Source: Gallionellaceae bacterium (GTDB lineage: Bacteria; Pseudomonadota; Gammaproteobacteria; Burkholderiales; Gallionellaceae). From it: DNA of 64,000 nt. Under the pieces are notes generated by a model. It was not told the origin of the DNA and searched no databases. It saw only the letters and a list, made by a program, of their open reading frames with translations. Positions 1-7,622 of this stretch are shown piece after piece. The stretch lies in the NCBI GenBank assembly GCA_027448945.1, contig DAIDMQ010000016.1:62001-126000 (forward strand). The letters are read 5' to 3'. Each line of letters begins with the position of its first letter. Positions within the stretch are counted from its first letter, which is position 1. A program made the position numbers and the translations under genes.

Positions 1-28
1 CATGCAGCAACTGTTGCCACACCGATCC

Positions 29-496
29 CTAGCAACTAATCCCTTTGAAGTCGCATTGTCGCCATGCTTCGTAAACGCTGACCGCGACCGTATTCGAAAG
101 ATTAAGGCTGCGATTTTCAGGCAGCATGGGTAAGCGTACGCGCTGTGCGGCGGGAAAGTCTGCAAGAACTTCCGCGGGTAAGCCGCGACTTTCAGGGCCG
201 TACAAAAATGTGTCCCCGCCTTGGTAGGACAGGCTATGGAAAGCTTGCGAACCTTTGGTGCTTAGCGCAAACACTCTGCCGGGATCGAAATCTGCTAGGC
301 AGCTTGCCAGATCATCATGCACTTTGAGTGTGGCGAATTCGTGGTAATCCAAGCCGGCCCGTACTAGCTGTTTATCCTCCAGAGTGAAGCCCAGCGGCTT
401 GATCAGATGTAGTTTGCAGCCAGTGTTGGCGCAGAGTCTGATGATATTTCCCGTGTTGGGTGGGATCTCTGGTTGAAAAAGTATGATATTGAACAT
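29..496 (-). CDS. trmL: tRNA (cytidine(34)-2'-O)-methyltransferase TrmL
   Basis: SPOUT-family methyltransferase that 2'-O-methylates the wobble nucleotide (C34/U34) of tRNA-Leu isoacceptors using SAM. At 155 aa it has the usual TrmL length. The N-terminus FNIILFQPEIPPNTGNIIR carries the family's substrate-side motif, and the C-terminal knot contains GPESRGLP and LPMLPENRSLNLSNTVAV, which form the SAM-binding trefoil knot. The start at 496 (ATG) gives the canonical N-terminus. It is transcribed away from the pilus locus, leaving a 93-bp divergent gap to the mshE paralogue. In related genomes trmL usually follows comF; here comF is 18 kb away (18486-19202, same strand), with the msh genes in between. 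Identification is secure; the synteny statement is from memory. Confidence 0.95.
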   Translation of the reverse strand: MFNIILFQPEIPPNTGNIIRLCANTGCKLHLIKPLGFTLEDKQLVRAGLDYHEFATLKVHDDLASCLADFDPGRVFALSTKGSQAFHSLSYQGGDTFLYGPESRGLPAEVLADFPAAQRVRLPMLPENRSLNLSNTVAVSVYEAWRQCDFKGISC

Positions 497-517
497 GGAA
501 AGTTGCTGAGTAATTTC

Positions 518-547
518 TTGTCAGGAAGGGTAAAAGCGATTAACTTC
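518..547 (+). promoter_or_regulatory. Duplicated upstream element, copy 1 (candidate promoter)
   Basis: A 30-bp sequence from TTGTCAG to CGATTAACTTC lies 42 bp before the mshE paralogue. It matches 26 of 30 positions, without gaps, with a sequence 42 bp before true mshE (2380-2409). TTGTCA could be a -35 box with a poor -10 (TAACTT) 17 bp on. Conservation in both copies is the main evidence that it is functional or that the duplication was recent. Confidence 0.45.
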
Positions 548-589
548 GCGGTCAATCAGCTGAAGCACAATTTAGAGCGAGGGGGAATT

Positions 590-2284
590 ATGGGGCGTCC
601 GGAGAAAGTCCGCTTAGGTGATTTGCTGGTGAATGCGAATCTGATCTCGCAACAGCAGTTGGATCAAGCCCTTATGCAGCAGCAGAGCAGTGGGCGGAGG
701 TTGGGGCGCTTACTGGTTGAAAATGGATTTGTCAACGAGGAGCAGATATCAGAAACCCTGGCCAAGCTTTTCAATATTCCCTATATCAACCTAAAGCGCT
801 TCAATTTGAATCCGGAGTTGCTCAAGCGTATCCCCGAGGAGCAGGCGCGTCGATATCGTGCCATCGTGTTGGATGCGGTTGAAGATAGGCTGCGTGTCGG
901 TATGGCTGATCCAACTGATGCTGCGGGCTTTGAAGAAATCAAACGCATATTGAAGTGCGAAGTGGATTTGGTAGTAGTCACTGAAGGTCAGGTACTGGAA
1001 AGCATCGATCGCGGCTACAGGCACACCAACGAGATCGGTGGGCAAATGTATACGCGTGTGAATAGCGGACTGCAGGCTGGACATGTGGTTGCTTCGGGTG
1101 AGGCCGCTGCTCCAGAGGTTTCCGTCACCAAGCAGATACAGGCACTGTTTAATACCGCCATGCAAGTGCGCGCCTCGGACATCCATATCGAATTGACAAA
1201 AGAGGCGGTGGTCTGCCGACTTAGGATAGACGGTATGTTGCATGCGCATATCGATCTGGGTTACCCGCCGACGGAGGCAGTGGTGTTGCGGCTCAAGTTG
1301 ATGGCAGAGTTGGATATCGCTGAAAAATATCTGCCACAGTCAGGCAGTTTCAGGACGCACGTTGATGATCAGGGACTTTTGGTGAATCTGGTGTCCTGCC
1401 CGGTCAAGAAGGGCGAGTCGATCGTGATGCACCTAACTTACCAGAACCGGCAAAGAGCGACTCTGGATAGTCTGGGTATGCCCGAAAATATGCTGATCAG
1501 GCTGCGCGAAATCATAGAGTATGGAAAGGGAATGGTGTTGTTTGTTGCGCCGCCAGATGCGGGCATAACGACGACGATGTATGCGGTTCTCACCGAGGTC
1601 GACAAGGTCAGTAAAAAAATATTCAGCGTGGAAGATCTGGTCGAGCATCAAATTACAGGGGTGAATCAGATTCAGGTCGATAGAGATGCGGGATTTGACT
1701 ATTTGTCCGCATTGCAGGCCGCTGCGGTTCAGGATCCGGATGTGCTGATGTTGAGCAGTATCCACGACAAGCAAGTTGCACGCTTGACGATCAAGACGGC
1801 GATGGAACAGCGCGTGGTGCTTGCAAGCTTGAGTAGCAACGACGCGGCTACCGCCTTGTTTCATTTTTCCGAATTGGGTGTGCCGGCATTTATGGTCGCA
1901 TCCTCGGTGCAGGTTGTGATTGCGCAAAGACTGTTGAGGCGTATCTGTCCTCATTGCAGCGAACCCTACGTGGCGAATAGTCAAGAAAGTGCCTGGTTGA
2001 AATCAGAAATGATCTCGTCCGGACAGATTGTTGCCGGGCTGCGTCGCGGACACGGTTGTGGAAAATGTCAGAGTAGCGGATACCTGGGCCGTATCGCTGT
2101 ATTCGAGATGCTGGAAATGAAAGCCACGTTGGTCGAGGCCGCCGCCCACGATGCACCAGGACCTTTCTTGAAAGAGGCAGCGCAGCAAATGCATGGTCAC
2201 AAAATGCTGGATCAGGCGCTCGACTTGCTTAAGAGGGGGCAGACCACAGTGAATGAAGTGATGCACATGAGCATCCGTCATTGA
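590..2284 (+). CDS. Degenerate MshE/GspE-like ATPase paralogue (probable pseudo-ATPase)
   Basis: A 564-aa paralogue of the neighbouring MshE, co-linear over its whole length. The N-terminal MshEN-type region keeps two RLG motifs (RLGDLLVNANLIS and RLGRLLVENGFVN), the c-di-GMP-binding signature of this domain. The ATPase core is damaged exactly at catalytic sites: Walker A GPTGSGKTT of MshE is APPDAGITT here (lysine to Ile326); the Walker B end VGEM is LSSI (glutamate to Ser390); the Asp-box TVEDPVEY is SVEDLVEH; the His-box STLHTRD is ASLSSND. The zinc site (CPHC and CGKC) is intact and there is no stop or frameshift, so the gene appears selected as a protein. ATG at 590 follows GAGGGGGA; the longer ORF from 473 would run into trmL. 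Function is unknown: a c-di-GMP-responsive partner or inhibitor of MshE is an inference. Decay without loss of frame is the alternative. Confidence 0.85.
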   Translation: MGRPEKVRLGDLLVNANLISQQQLDQALMQQQSSGRRLGRLLVENGFVNEEQISETLAKLFNIPYINLKRFNLNPELLKRIPEEQARRYRAIVLDAVEDRLRVGMADPTDAAGFEEIKRILKCEVDLVVVTEGQVLESIDRGYRHTNEIGGQMYTRVNSGLQAGHVVASGEAAAPEVSVTKQIQALFNTAMQVRASDIHIELTKEAVVCRLRIDGMLHAHIDLGYPPTEAVVLRLKLMAELDIAEKYLPQSGSFRTHVDDQGLLVNLVSCPVKKGESIVMHLTYQNRQRATLDSLGMPENMLIRLREIIEYGKGMVLFVAPPDAGITTTMYAVLTEVDKVSKKIFSVEDLVEHQITGVNQIQVDRDAGFDYLSALQAAAVQDPDVLMLSSIHDKQVARLTIKTAMEQRVVLASLSSNDAATALFHFSELGVPAFMVASSVQVVIAQRLLRRICPHCSEPYVANSQESAWLKSEMISSGQIVAGLRRGHGCGKCQSSGYLGRIAVFEMLEMKATLVEAAAHDAPGPFLKEAAQQMHGHKMLDQALDLLKRGQTTVNEVMHMSIRH

Positions 2285-2379
2285 CCGCCGTAATTTCTTA
2301 CCATCCCTGTTCATAGGCAACTGCATTCCAATTGTCACTTGCCCCGAATGTTGCTATCCGATGCCGATGGCGGAAAGTG

Positions 2380-2409
2380 TTGTCAGCACGGATAAAAACG
2401 ATTAACTTC
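2380..2409 (+). promoter_or_regulatory. Duplicated upstream element, copy 2
   Basis: Second copy of the element at 518-547, from TTGTCAG to CGATTAACTTC, in the 167-bp gap between the two mshE paralogues. The gap otherwise shows no ORF. The copies differ at only four positions, while the genes behind them have diverged strongly at catalytic sites. This suggests that tandem duplication included the upstream control region. Confidence 0.45.
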
Positions 2410-2451
2410 CTGCACCACTGTACAAATACAACAAGTAAACGAGGTTGAGAT

Positions 2452-4155
2452 ATGGCGCGTCCGGAAAAAATACGCTTGGGAGATTTGCTGGTAGTCCAGA
2501 AGTTGCTTACACAAGAGCAACTGATGTTTGCGCTCGATCAGCAGAAGCGTAGCGGTCGCCGCCTGGGGCGCGTGTTAGTCGATAACGGTTTTGTAACCGA
2601 GGATCAAATTTCTGAAGCCTTGGCCAAACAACTCAACATCCCATATGTGAATCTCAAGTATTACAACATCAATATCGAGCATGCGCGCTTGTTGTCAGAA
2701 AATCTGGCGCGGCGATTCAGGGCGCTGGTGTTGGAACCTCGCGGTAAACAGTTGCTGGTTGGGATGGCTGATCCCACCGATTTGTTTGCGTTTGATGAGA
2801 TCTCCCGGTATCTGAAGCGTGACATCGATATCGCGGTGGTCAATGAAGGCCAATTGCTGGAAAGCATAGATAGGGCTTATAGGCGTACCGAAGAGATCAC
2901 CGGTCTGGCGACACAGTTGAGTGCTGAGCTGGGAGATTCGTATATAGATTTTGGTGCGCTCAGTGATGGTGTGGGCTCTGAAGAAGTTCCGGTCGTGAAG
3001 TTGCTGCAAACCATGTTCGATGATGCGACCCAGATACGCGCATCCGATATCCATATAGAGCCGCAAGAAGGGCGGTTGGTGGTGCGTTTTCGTATAGATG
3101 GCGTATTGCACCTGCAGATGGAGGCTGATAACAAGATAGGACCCGCACTGGTGTTAAGGCTCAAGTTGATGTCCGGCTTGGATATCTCGGAAAAGCGCCT
3201 CCCGCAAGATGGTCGATTTCATGTGCGCGTTCGTGAGCAAGGCGTAGATGTGCGTATTGCAACTTGTCCCACTCAACATGGTGAAACCGTGGTGATGCGT
3301 CTATTGCGTCAGGATGGGGGCATGGTCTCTTTGTCCGAATTGGGTATGCCAGAAGCGATGCTGAAACGTTTTCGCGAAATCATACGGCGTAGCAATGGCA
3401 TGGTGTTGGTGACCGGGCCGACGGGTAGCGGAAAAACCACGACGCTCTATGCCGCACTGGCTGAAATCAATTCGATCGATCAAAAAATCATCACGGTAGA
3501 AGACCCGGTCGAATATCGCTTGTCGGGTATCAACCAAGTGCAGGTCAATGAAAAGATAGATCTGACTTTTGCGCGTGTACTGCGCTCGGCCCTGCGTCAA
3601 GATCCCGATGTGATTCTGGTTGGTGAGATGCGTGACGCAGAGACGGCGCAGATCGGTCTGCGTGCGGCGATGACGGGTCACTTGGTGTTTTCCACACTGC
3701 ATACACGTGATGCGGCTGGTACCTTGTTCAGATTGGTCGATATGGGGACGCCACGGTTCATGGTCGCTTCTTCTGTGCAGGCCATCATTGCGCAAAGGTT
3801 GTTGCGTCGCGTATGCCAAAGCTGCAGTGTGCAACATGAGCCCACCCCGCAGGAAGCCGAATGGCTGAAGGCCGAGGGCGTGACAGAAACTCGCATGGCC
3901 GGCTTGTTGCATGGCAGAGGATGCTCGCACTGCAATAGCACCGGTTACCACGGTCGTATGGGCGTATATGAAATGCTGGAAATGGGACGTGAGATGGTGG
4001 AAGCTGCCGCCCATGATAGTTCGAGTCACTTCATGCAAGTGGCGGCCGACCATATGCATGGACAGACCTTGCTCGCACATGGGATAGAGCTGGCGCTGCA
4101 AGGGCGAACCACTGTGAGCGAAGTGATGCGTATCGGTAACCAGATAGAGGATTAG
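2452..4155 (+). CDS. mshE: MSHA pilus extension ATPase MshE
   Basis: Cytoplasmic PilB/GspE-family hexameric ATPase that powers pilin polymerisation through the inner-membrane platform MshG. It has 567 aa, the usual length. The MshEN domain carries RLGDLLVVQKLLT and RLGRVLVDNGFVT, which in Vibrio MshE bind c-di-GMP. All catalytic motifs are present: Walker A GPTGSGKTT with Lys328, Asp box TVEDPVEY, Walker B ending ILVGEMRD, His box STLHTRD, and the zinc tetracysteine CQSC and CSHC. ATG at 2452 follows GAGGTTGAG. mshG begins 1 bp after the stop, so the two are probably translationally coupled. This is the functional member of the duplicated pair. Confidence 0.96.
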   Translation: MARPEKIRLGDLLVVQKLLTQEQLMFALDQQKRSGRRLGRVLVDNGFVTEDQISEALAKQLNIPYVNLKYYNINIEHARLLSENLARRFRALVLEPRGKQLLVGMADPTDLFAFDEISRYLKRDIDIAVVNEGQLLESIDRAYRRTEEITGLATQLSAELGDSYIDFGALSDGVGSEEVPVVKLLQTMFDDATQIRASDIHIEPQEGRLVVRFRIDGVLHLQMEADNKIGPALVLRLKLMSGLDISEKRLPQDGRFHVRVREQGVDVRIATCPTQHGETVVMRLLRQDGGMVSLSELGMPEAMLKRFREIIRRSNGMVLVTGPTGSGKTTTLYAALAEINSIDQKIITVEDPVEYRLSGINQVQVNEKIDLTFARVLRSALRQDPDVILVGEMRDAETAQIGLRAAMTGHLVFSTLHTRDAAGTLFRLVDMGTPRFMVASSVQAIIAQRLLRRVCQSCSVQHEPTPQEAEWLKAEGVTETRMAGLLHGRGCSHCNSTGYHGRMGVYEMLEMGREMVEAAAHDSSSHFMQVAADHMHGQTLLAHGIELALQGRTTVSEVMRIGNQIED

Positions 4156-4156
4156 G

Positions 4157-5388
4157 ATGGCGGTCTACAGTTACAAAGGGCGCAACCACAGAGGCGATCT
4201 GGTGACGGGTTTGCTGGACGGAAGTGACAGTAGTGTGATTGCTGATCAACTGCTAAATACAGGCATCACGCCAGTAGAGATTGAGTTGTCGAGCAGTGGG
4301 CGAAGCAACGGAACCCGCACAGTATGGCTGCAAAAAATACGTGAAAAGCCCATCACCTCGCTGGACCTGATGTTGTTCAGTCGCCAGATGTACACGCTGC
4401 TGAAAGCCGGCGTGCCTATATTGCGTGCCCTTTCAGGTTTGCAGGAGTCAACACCCAACCCCAAGTTCGCGGCATTGCTGCAAGACATACGCGAAAGTTT
4501 GGATAGCGGGCGCGAACTCAGTGCGGCATTTCGACGGCACCCGGAAGTGTTTTCTCCTTTCTATGTCAGCATGGTGCAAGTCGGGGAAATGACGGGCATG
4601 TTGGATGAAACTTTCATCCGGCTCTATGACTATCTGGATTTCGAGCGCGACATGCGCGACCGTATACGCAGTGCGATGCGCTATCCCAGCTTCGTCGTGA
4701 TGGCGATGGCAATTGCATTGTCATTATTAATCTGTTCGTCATTCCCACCTTTGCCAAAGTCTATGCGGGCTTCCATGCAGAGCTACCCATGGTCACCAAA
4801 TTGCTGATCGGATTTTCCAATTTCATGGTGAATTATTGGTTGCTGATGGTTGCGATTGTGGTTGCTGTGGCGGTGGGGTTTCGCTATTACATCCGCACCG
4901 CGAATGGTCAATTCCAGTGGGATAAATACAAGCTACGACTGCCCGTGGTCGGCAGCATCATCATGAAAGCGACTTTGGCACGCTTCTCGCGCAGCATGGC
5001 TTTGGCATTCAAGAGTGGTATGCCTATTTTGCAGGGGATGAATGTCGTTGGTATGGTGGTGGATAACGAATTCATGCGCAGCCGTATCGAGCAGATGCGT
5101 GACGGTATAGAGCGCGGTGAAAGTATCTTGCGTACCGCGGTCGCATCGCAGGTATTCAATTCGGTGGTGCTGCAAATGATCTCTGTAGGTGAAGAGACGG
5201 GCGACATGGATGGCCTGATGTTCGAAGTGGCGGATATGTATGAGCGTGAAGTGAAGTATGAAGTGGAGGGATTAAGTGCCAAGATAGAGCCTATCCTCAT
5301 CGTTGCTTTGGGTTGCCTGGTGCTAGTGCTCGCATTGGGTGTGTTCCTGCCAATGTGGGATTTGGGCAAAGCGGCAATGCACTCATGA
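4157..5388 (+). pseudogene. mshG: MshG platform protein, interrupted by a frameshift
   Basis: PilC/GspF-like polytopic inner-membrane platform protein that couples MshE to pilus assembly. The reading frame is split. 4157-4807 encodes the first GspF domain up to the first membrane helix (LYDYLDFERDMRDRIRSAM, then FVVMAMAIA). The normal continuation, IVIINLFVIPTFAKVYAGF, appears in another frame from about 4717 and runs to 5388 with the second GspF domain (VGEETGDMDGLMFEVADMYE). Restoring one base near 4709-4720 gives a protein of about 410 aa, the family length. Both halves are otherwise well conserved, so the change is either very recent or a sequencing error. The 3' fragment has an in-frame ATG at 4789 that overlaps the end of the 5' fragment, so split expression cannot be excluded. 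Part of the mshE-mshG-prepilin unit. Confidence 0.85.
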
Positions 5389-5924
5389 TGGGGGCTAGCT
5401 ACAGGCCGGTTTGTCAGTCACGCGGTTTCACTTTGTTCGAGTTGATACTGGTCATTTCGATTGTGTCGGTCTTGGTCGGGGTGTTTTTAAACCGCTTTAT
5501 CAGCTATCAAGAATTGGCCGAACGGACAGCTATGGAGCAAGTGGTTGCTACGGTGCAAAGTGCTTTGGTTCTGCAATTTGCACAAATACAAACCAGGGGG
5601 CAGGAATCTGACCTGGCAGCGATGGCAATCGACAATCCTATGCGCTATTTGCAAAAGCAGCCGCGTAATTATGCGGGCGAGTTTTACGATGCCACACCCA
5701 TCAGCGCCGAGTCCGGCAACTGGATATTCGATTTGAAATCCCGTGAAATGGTTTATTTGGTGCGGCACAAGGAAAATTTTCGGCCCGGCAAAGATGGCAA
5801 TAACTGGATACGTTTTCGCGTGACCATGAAGTATGAAAAGCCGTTATTTAGCAATCAACAAGATGGCAAGCGTGAATTGGTCGGAATTTTGTTTGAACCT
5901 GTTCAGGCATATCACTGGCGGTAA
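5385..5924 (+). CDS. MSHA locus prepilin-like protein (MshB/MshF position)
   Basis: A 179-aa type IV pilin-like protein. After a basic leader of about 14 residues comes the prepilin peptidase site G/FTLFEL with glutamate at +5, then a hydrophobic helix (ILVISIVSVLVGVFL). The remainder is a soluble domain without recognisable motifs; it has no Cys pair after the helix. The ATGATG start overlaps the mshG stop (ATGA), so it belongs to the mshEG transcription unit. By position it replaces mshF/mshB of the Vibrio cluster. I cannot decide between a minor pilin (MshB-like) and an MshF equivalent. A 234-bp gap separates it from mshA. Confidence 0.75.
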   Translation: MMGASYRPVCQSRGFTLFELILVISIVSVLVGVFLNRFISYQELAERTAMEQVVATVQSALVLQFAQIQTRGQESDLAAMAIDNPMRYLQKQPRNYAGEFYDATPISAESGNWIFDLKSREMVYLVRHKENFRPGKDGNNWIRFRVTMKYEKPLFSNQQDGKRELVGILFEPVQAYHWR

Positions 5925-6158
5925 ACCGCACAATGACTTCGAGTGTTTTCTTCGGTTTGAGAATGAATACATTGAATTTTTGCTAGAAAATGTACATTTG
6001 TCGTGTTAGTCTCACCGTTCGTCAGACGTTTTTTCTGTTGCTTGTAGATGTTAAGCCCAGCCACTATAGTCGTGCACGCTGGGTGGGTAAAAATTTAAGA
6101 AAACGGCAATATTTTAAATGTAAGCGGGTGTGACCCGAATAATTCAAAGGAGAGAAGT
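5925..6158 (+). promoter_or_regulatory. Leader/promoter region of the major pilin gene
   Basis: A 234-bp AT-rich gap with no ORF, by far the longest in the 5' half of the locus, just before the pilin gene that must be most highly expressed. It holds a strong ribosome-binding site AAAGGAGAG (6146-6154) ending 4 bp before the ATG. Just before that is the small palindrome CGGGTGTGACCCG (6125-6137), and a longer-range CCCAGC/GCTGGG pairing spans 6056-6083. No convincing sigma-70 or sigma-54 box could be assigned by eye. Confidence 0.4.
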
Positions 6159-6524
6159 ATGAAAAAGCAAGCTGGTTTTACATTGATTGAATTGGTAATG
6201 GTGATTGTTATTTTGGGTATCTTGGCTGCAACGGCCCTGCCTAAGTTTGTTGATCTTTCCACAGATGCGAAAATGGCTGCGGTTAAGGGTGTGGCTGGTG
6301 CATTGTCATCAGGAGGTACTGTGAACTATGCAGAGCGTTCGGTGAAAGGCACTACCTTTGGTATCGCTACTTCTGGTGTTGCGTGTACCACGATTGCGGC
6401 AGGCGTATTGGATGGCGGCGCACCTGCTGGATATAACTTTACGGGAAATGGTCCAACTTGCACTGTGACTGATAATACTCTTGCTTCGGCGTCAGCTGTT
6501 GCGACTGTTCCTGCCATTAACTAG
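6159..6524 (+). CDS. mshA: MSHA major pilin MshA
   Basis: Structural subunit of the MSHA-type pilus; 121 aa, shorter than Vibrio MshA (about 170 aa). It has a 6-residue leader MKKQAG, then FTLIELVMVIVILGILAAT, a textbook type IVa pilin N-terminus with Glu5 and a cleavage site for the prepilin peptidase. PKFVDLSTDAKMAAVKGVAGAL is typical of MshA, as is the single C-terminal cysteine pair (GVAC and GPTC), presumably a disulfide loop. The strong RBS and its own leader, plus a hairpin terminator after it (6628-6658), suggest monocistronic high-level expression with read-through into the minor pilin genes. Confidence 0.9.
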   Translation: MKKQAGFTLIELVMVIVILGILAATALPKFVDLSTDAKMAAVKGVAGALSSGGTVNYAERSVKGTTFGIATSGVACTTIAAGVLDGGAPAGYNFTGNGPTCTVTDNTLASASAVATVPAIN

Positions 6525-6627
6525 ACAACGCGGCTTGTAGATGGTGAGTGTGTCATAACAAATGTCTTGGCTGTGGCTTTTGGTTGGCTTTGTCGGATAG
6601 CTATGCAAAGTTACCATCACGGTAAAT

Positions 6628-6658
6628 AAAGGGGGGGGTAATCTCCCCCTCTTTGTTT
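6628..6658 (+). terminator. Hairpin terminator/attenuator after mshA
   Basis: AAAGGGGGGG pairs with CCCCCTCTTT (one G-T wobble) around a short TAATCT loop, giving a stem of 10 bp or more followed by GTTTGG. The T-run is short, so termination is probably partial. That would give high mshA and lower mshCDOP transcript levels. Confidence 0.6.
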
Positions 6659-6688
6659 GGATTTTGTAAATGGATTCCTCCAGAAGAT

Positions 6689-7129
6689 ATGTTGAAACGA
6701 ATGGTGGGTTTTACCTTGGTCGAACTGGTTATGACGATGGTTATCATCGGCATCCTGGGGGCCGTTGCCGTGCCGCGTTTGTTTGATAATACGATCTTCC
6801 AATCACGTGGATTTTCCGATCAGGTAAAGGCGAGTGTGCGTTTTGCGCAGAAGGTTGCCATCGCACAGCATCGTTTTGTGTGTTTGAATTTCACCGCTAC
6901 GGGGTTAACTTTGAGTCTGGGTACGACCAATGCCTGTGGAACGCCTGTTTCAATGTCTGATGGCAGCGCGAGTTTGAATGCACCGTCAGGGGTGGGATTT
7001 GTTTCCACCCCGGCAAATTTTAATTTCGATGTGTTGGGTCGCCCTTCTTTTGCTACCGCGCAGAGTGTATCCATCACAGGCTCAAATGCGGCTATCACGA
7101 TAGAGGCGGAGACGGGCTATGTGCATTGA
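6689..7129 (+). CDS. mshC: MSHA minor prepilin MshC
   Basis: A 146-aa minor pilin with short leader MLKRMVG, then FTLVELVMTMVIIGILGAVAVP, including Glu5. The GspH/FimT-like head (QVKASVRFAQKVAIAQHR, VCLNFTATGLTLSLG) matches the MshC/type II pseudopilin group thought to prime the pilus tip. I chose ATG 6689; ATG 6701 would also leave a cleavable leader, and the longer TTG ORF from 6653 would start inside the terminator stem. The 3' end overlaps mshD by 11 bp, so translation is coupled. Confidence 0.82.
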   Translation: MLKRMVGFTLVELVMTMVIIGILGAVAVPRLFDNTIFQSRGFSDQVKASVRFAQKVAIAQHRFVCLNFTATGLTLSLGTTNACGTPVSMSDGSASLNAPSGVGFVSTPANFNFDVLGRPSFATAQSVSITGSNAAITIEAETGYVH

Positions 7130-7622
7130 GACGCCTTCTGCGCTAAACAGGCAGTGCAGATCGCACTACATGCTTGGTGCAAGCCTGATCGAATTAATCA
7201 TGTTCATCGTGATCGTGGGTGTGGCACTCGCCGGGATTACTTTGGTTTTGAACACTACCAACAAGAGCAGCGCAGACCCATTGTTGCGTAAGCAGGCGAT
7301 GGCGGCAGCGTCTTCTATGCTGGAAGAGATTGAGTTGCAGGATTTCATCTCCGCGTCCGGCGCGACTGCTGTCGTGACGACAGCTAATCGTGCCACTTCA
7401 TACCACATCGTCAATGACTACGGAACATATGCAACAACCGGGATATACCCATTTGGTGGAATGGCGCCATCACCGGGGCTACAGAACTACAACGTCAGTG
7501 TGGCAATCACACCGACAGCATTGGGTGATATCGCTGCAGCGAGTGCGGTGATGATTGATGTCACGGTGACAACGCCTGGCGGAGAGGCGATTACTGCCTC
7601 GGGATATAGGGCGGCATACTGA
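7119..7622 (+). CDS. mshD: MSHA minor prepilin MshD
   Basis: A 167-aa minor pilin. A prepilin motif MLG/ASLIEL with Glu5 is followed by helix IMFIVIVGVALAGITLVLN. The next segment, DPLLRKQAMAAASSMLEEI, is characteristic of MshD/PilV-type proteins (RQQAIAIAESLLEEI in relatives). Start 7119 gives a 20-residue leader; an internal ATG before LGASLIEL would give a 3-residue leader and is possible. It overlaps both mshC upstream and mshO downstream (TGATG at 7620-7624). Probably assembles into the tip complex with MshC, O and P. Confidence 0.8.
   Translation: MCIETPSALNRQCRSHYMLGASLIELIMFIVIVGVALAGITLVLNTTNKSSADPLLRKQAMAAASSMLEEIELQDFISASGATAVVTTANRATSYHIVNDYGTYATTGIYPFGGMAPSPGLQNYNVSVAITPTALGDIAAASAVMIDVTVTTPGGEAITASGYRAAY

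Noticed and set aside
1-28. Start of a further gene on the minus strand (CAT at 1-3)
   Set aside because: Only the first codon could be inside the window, so nothing can be said about it; gpsA would be expected here but cannot be supported.
473-589. ORF extension of the mshE paralogue upstream of 590
   Set aside because: It overlaps the trmL coding region and has no similarity to MshE N-termini; ATG 590 has a good RBS and a family-like start.
4705-4807. Programmed ribosomal frameshift in mshG
   Set aside because: No slippery heptamer or stimulatory hairpin is seen near the shift; a mutation or a sequencing error is simpler.
5925-6158. Sigma-54 or sigma-70 promoter of mshA
   Set aside because: No GG-N10-GC pair and no well-spaced -35/-10 could be found by eye; kept only as a leader region.
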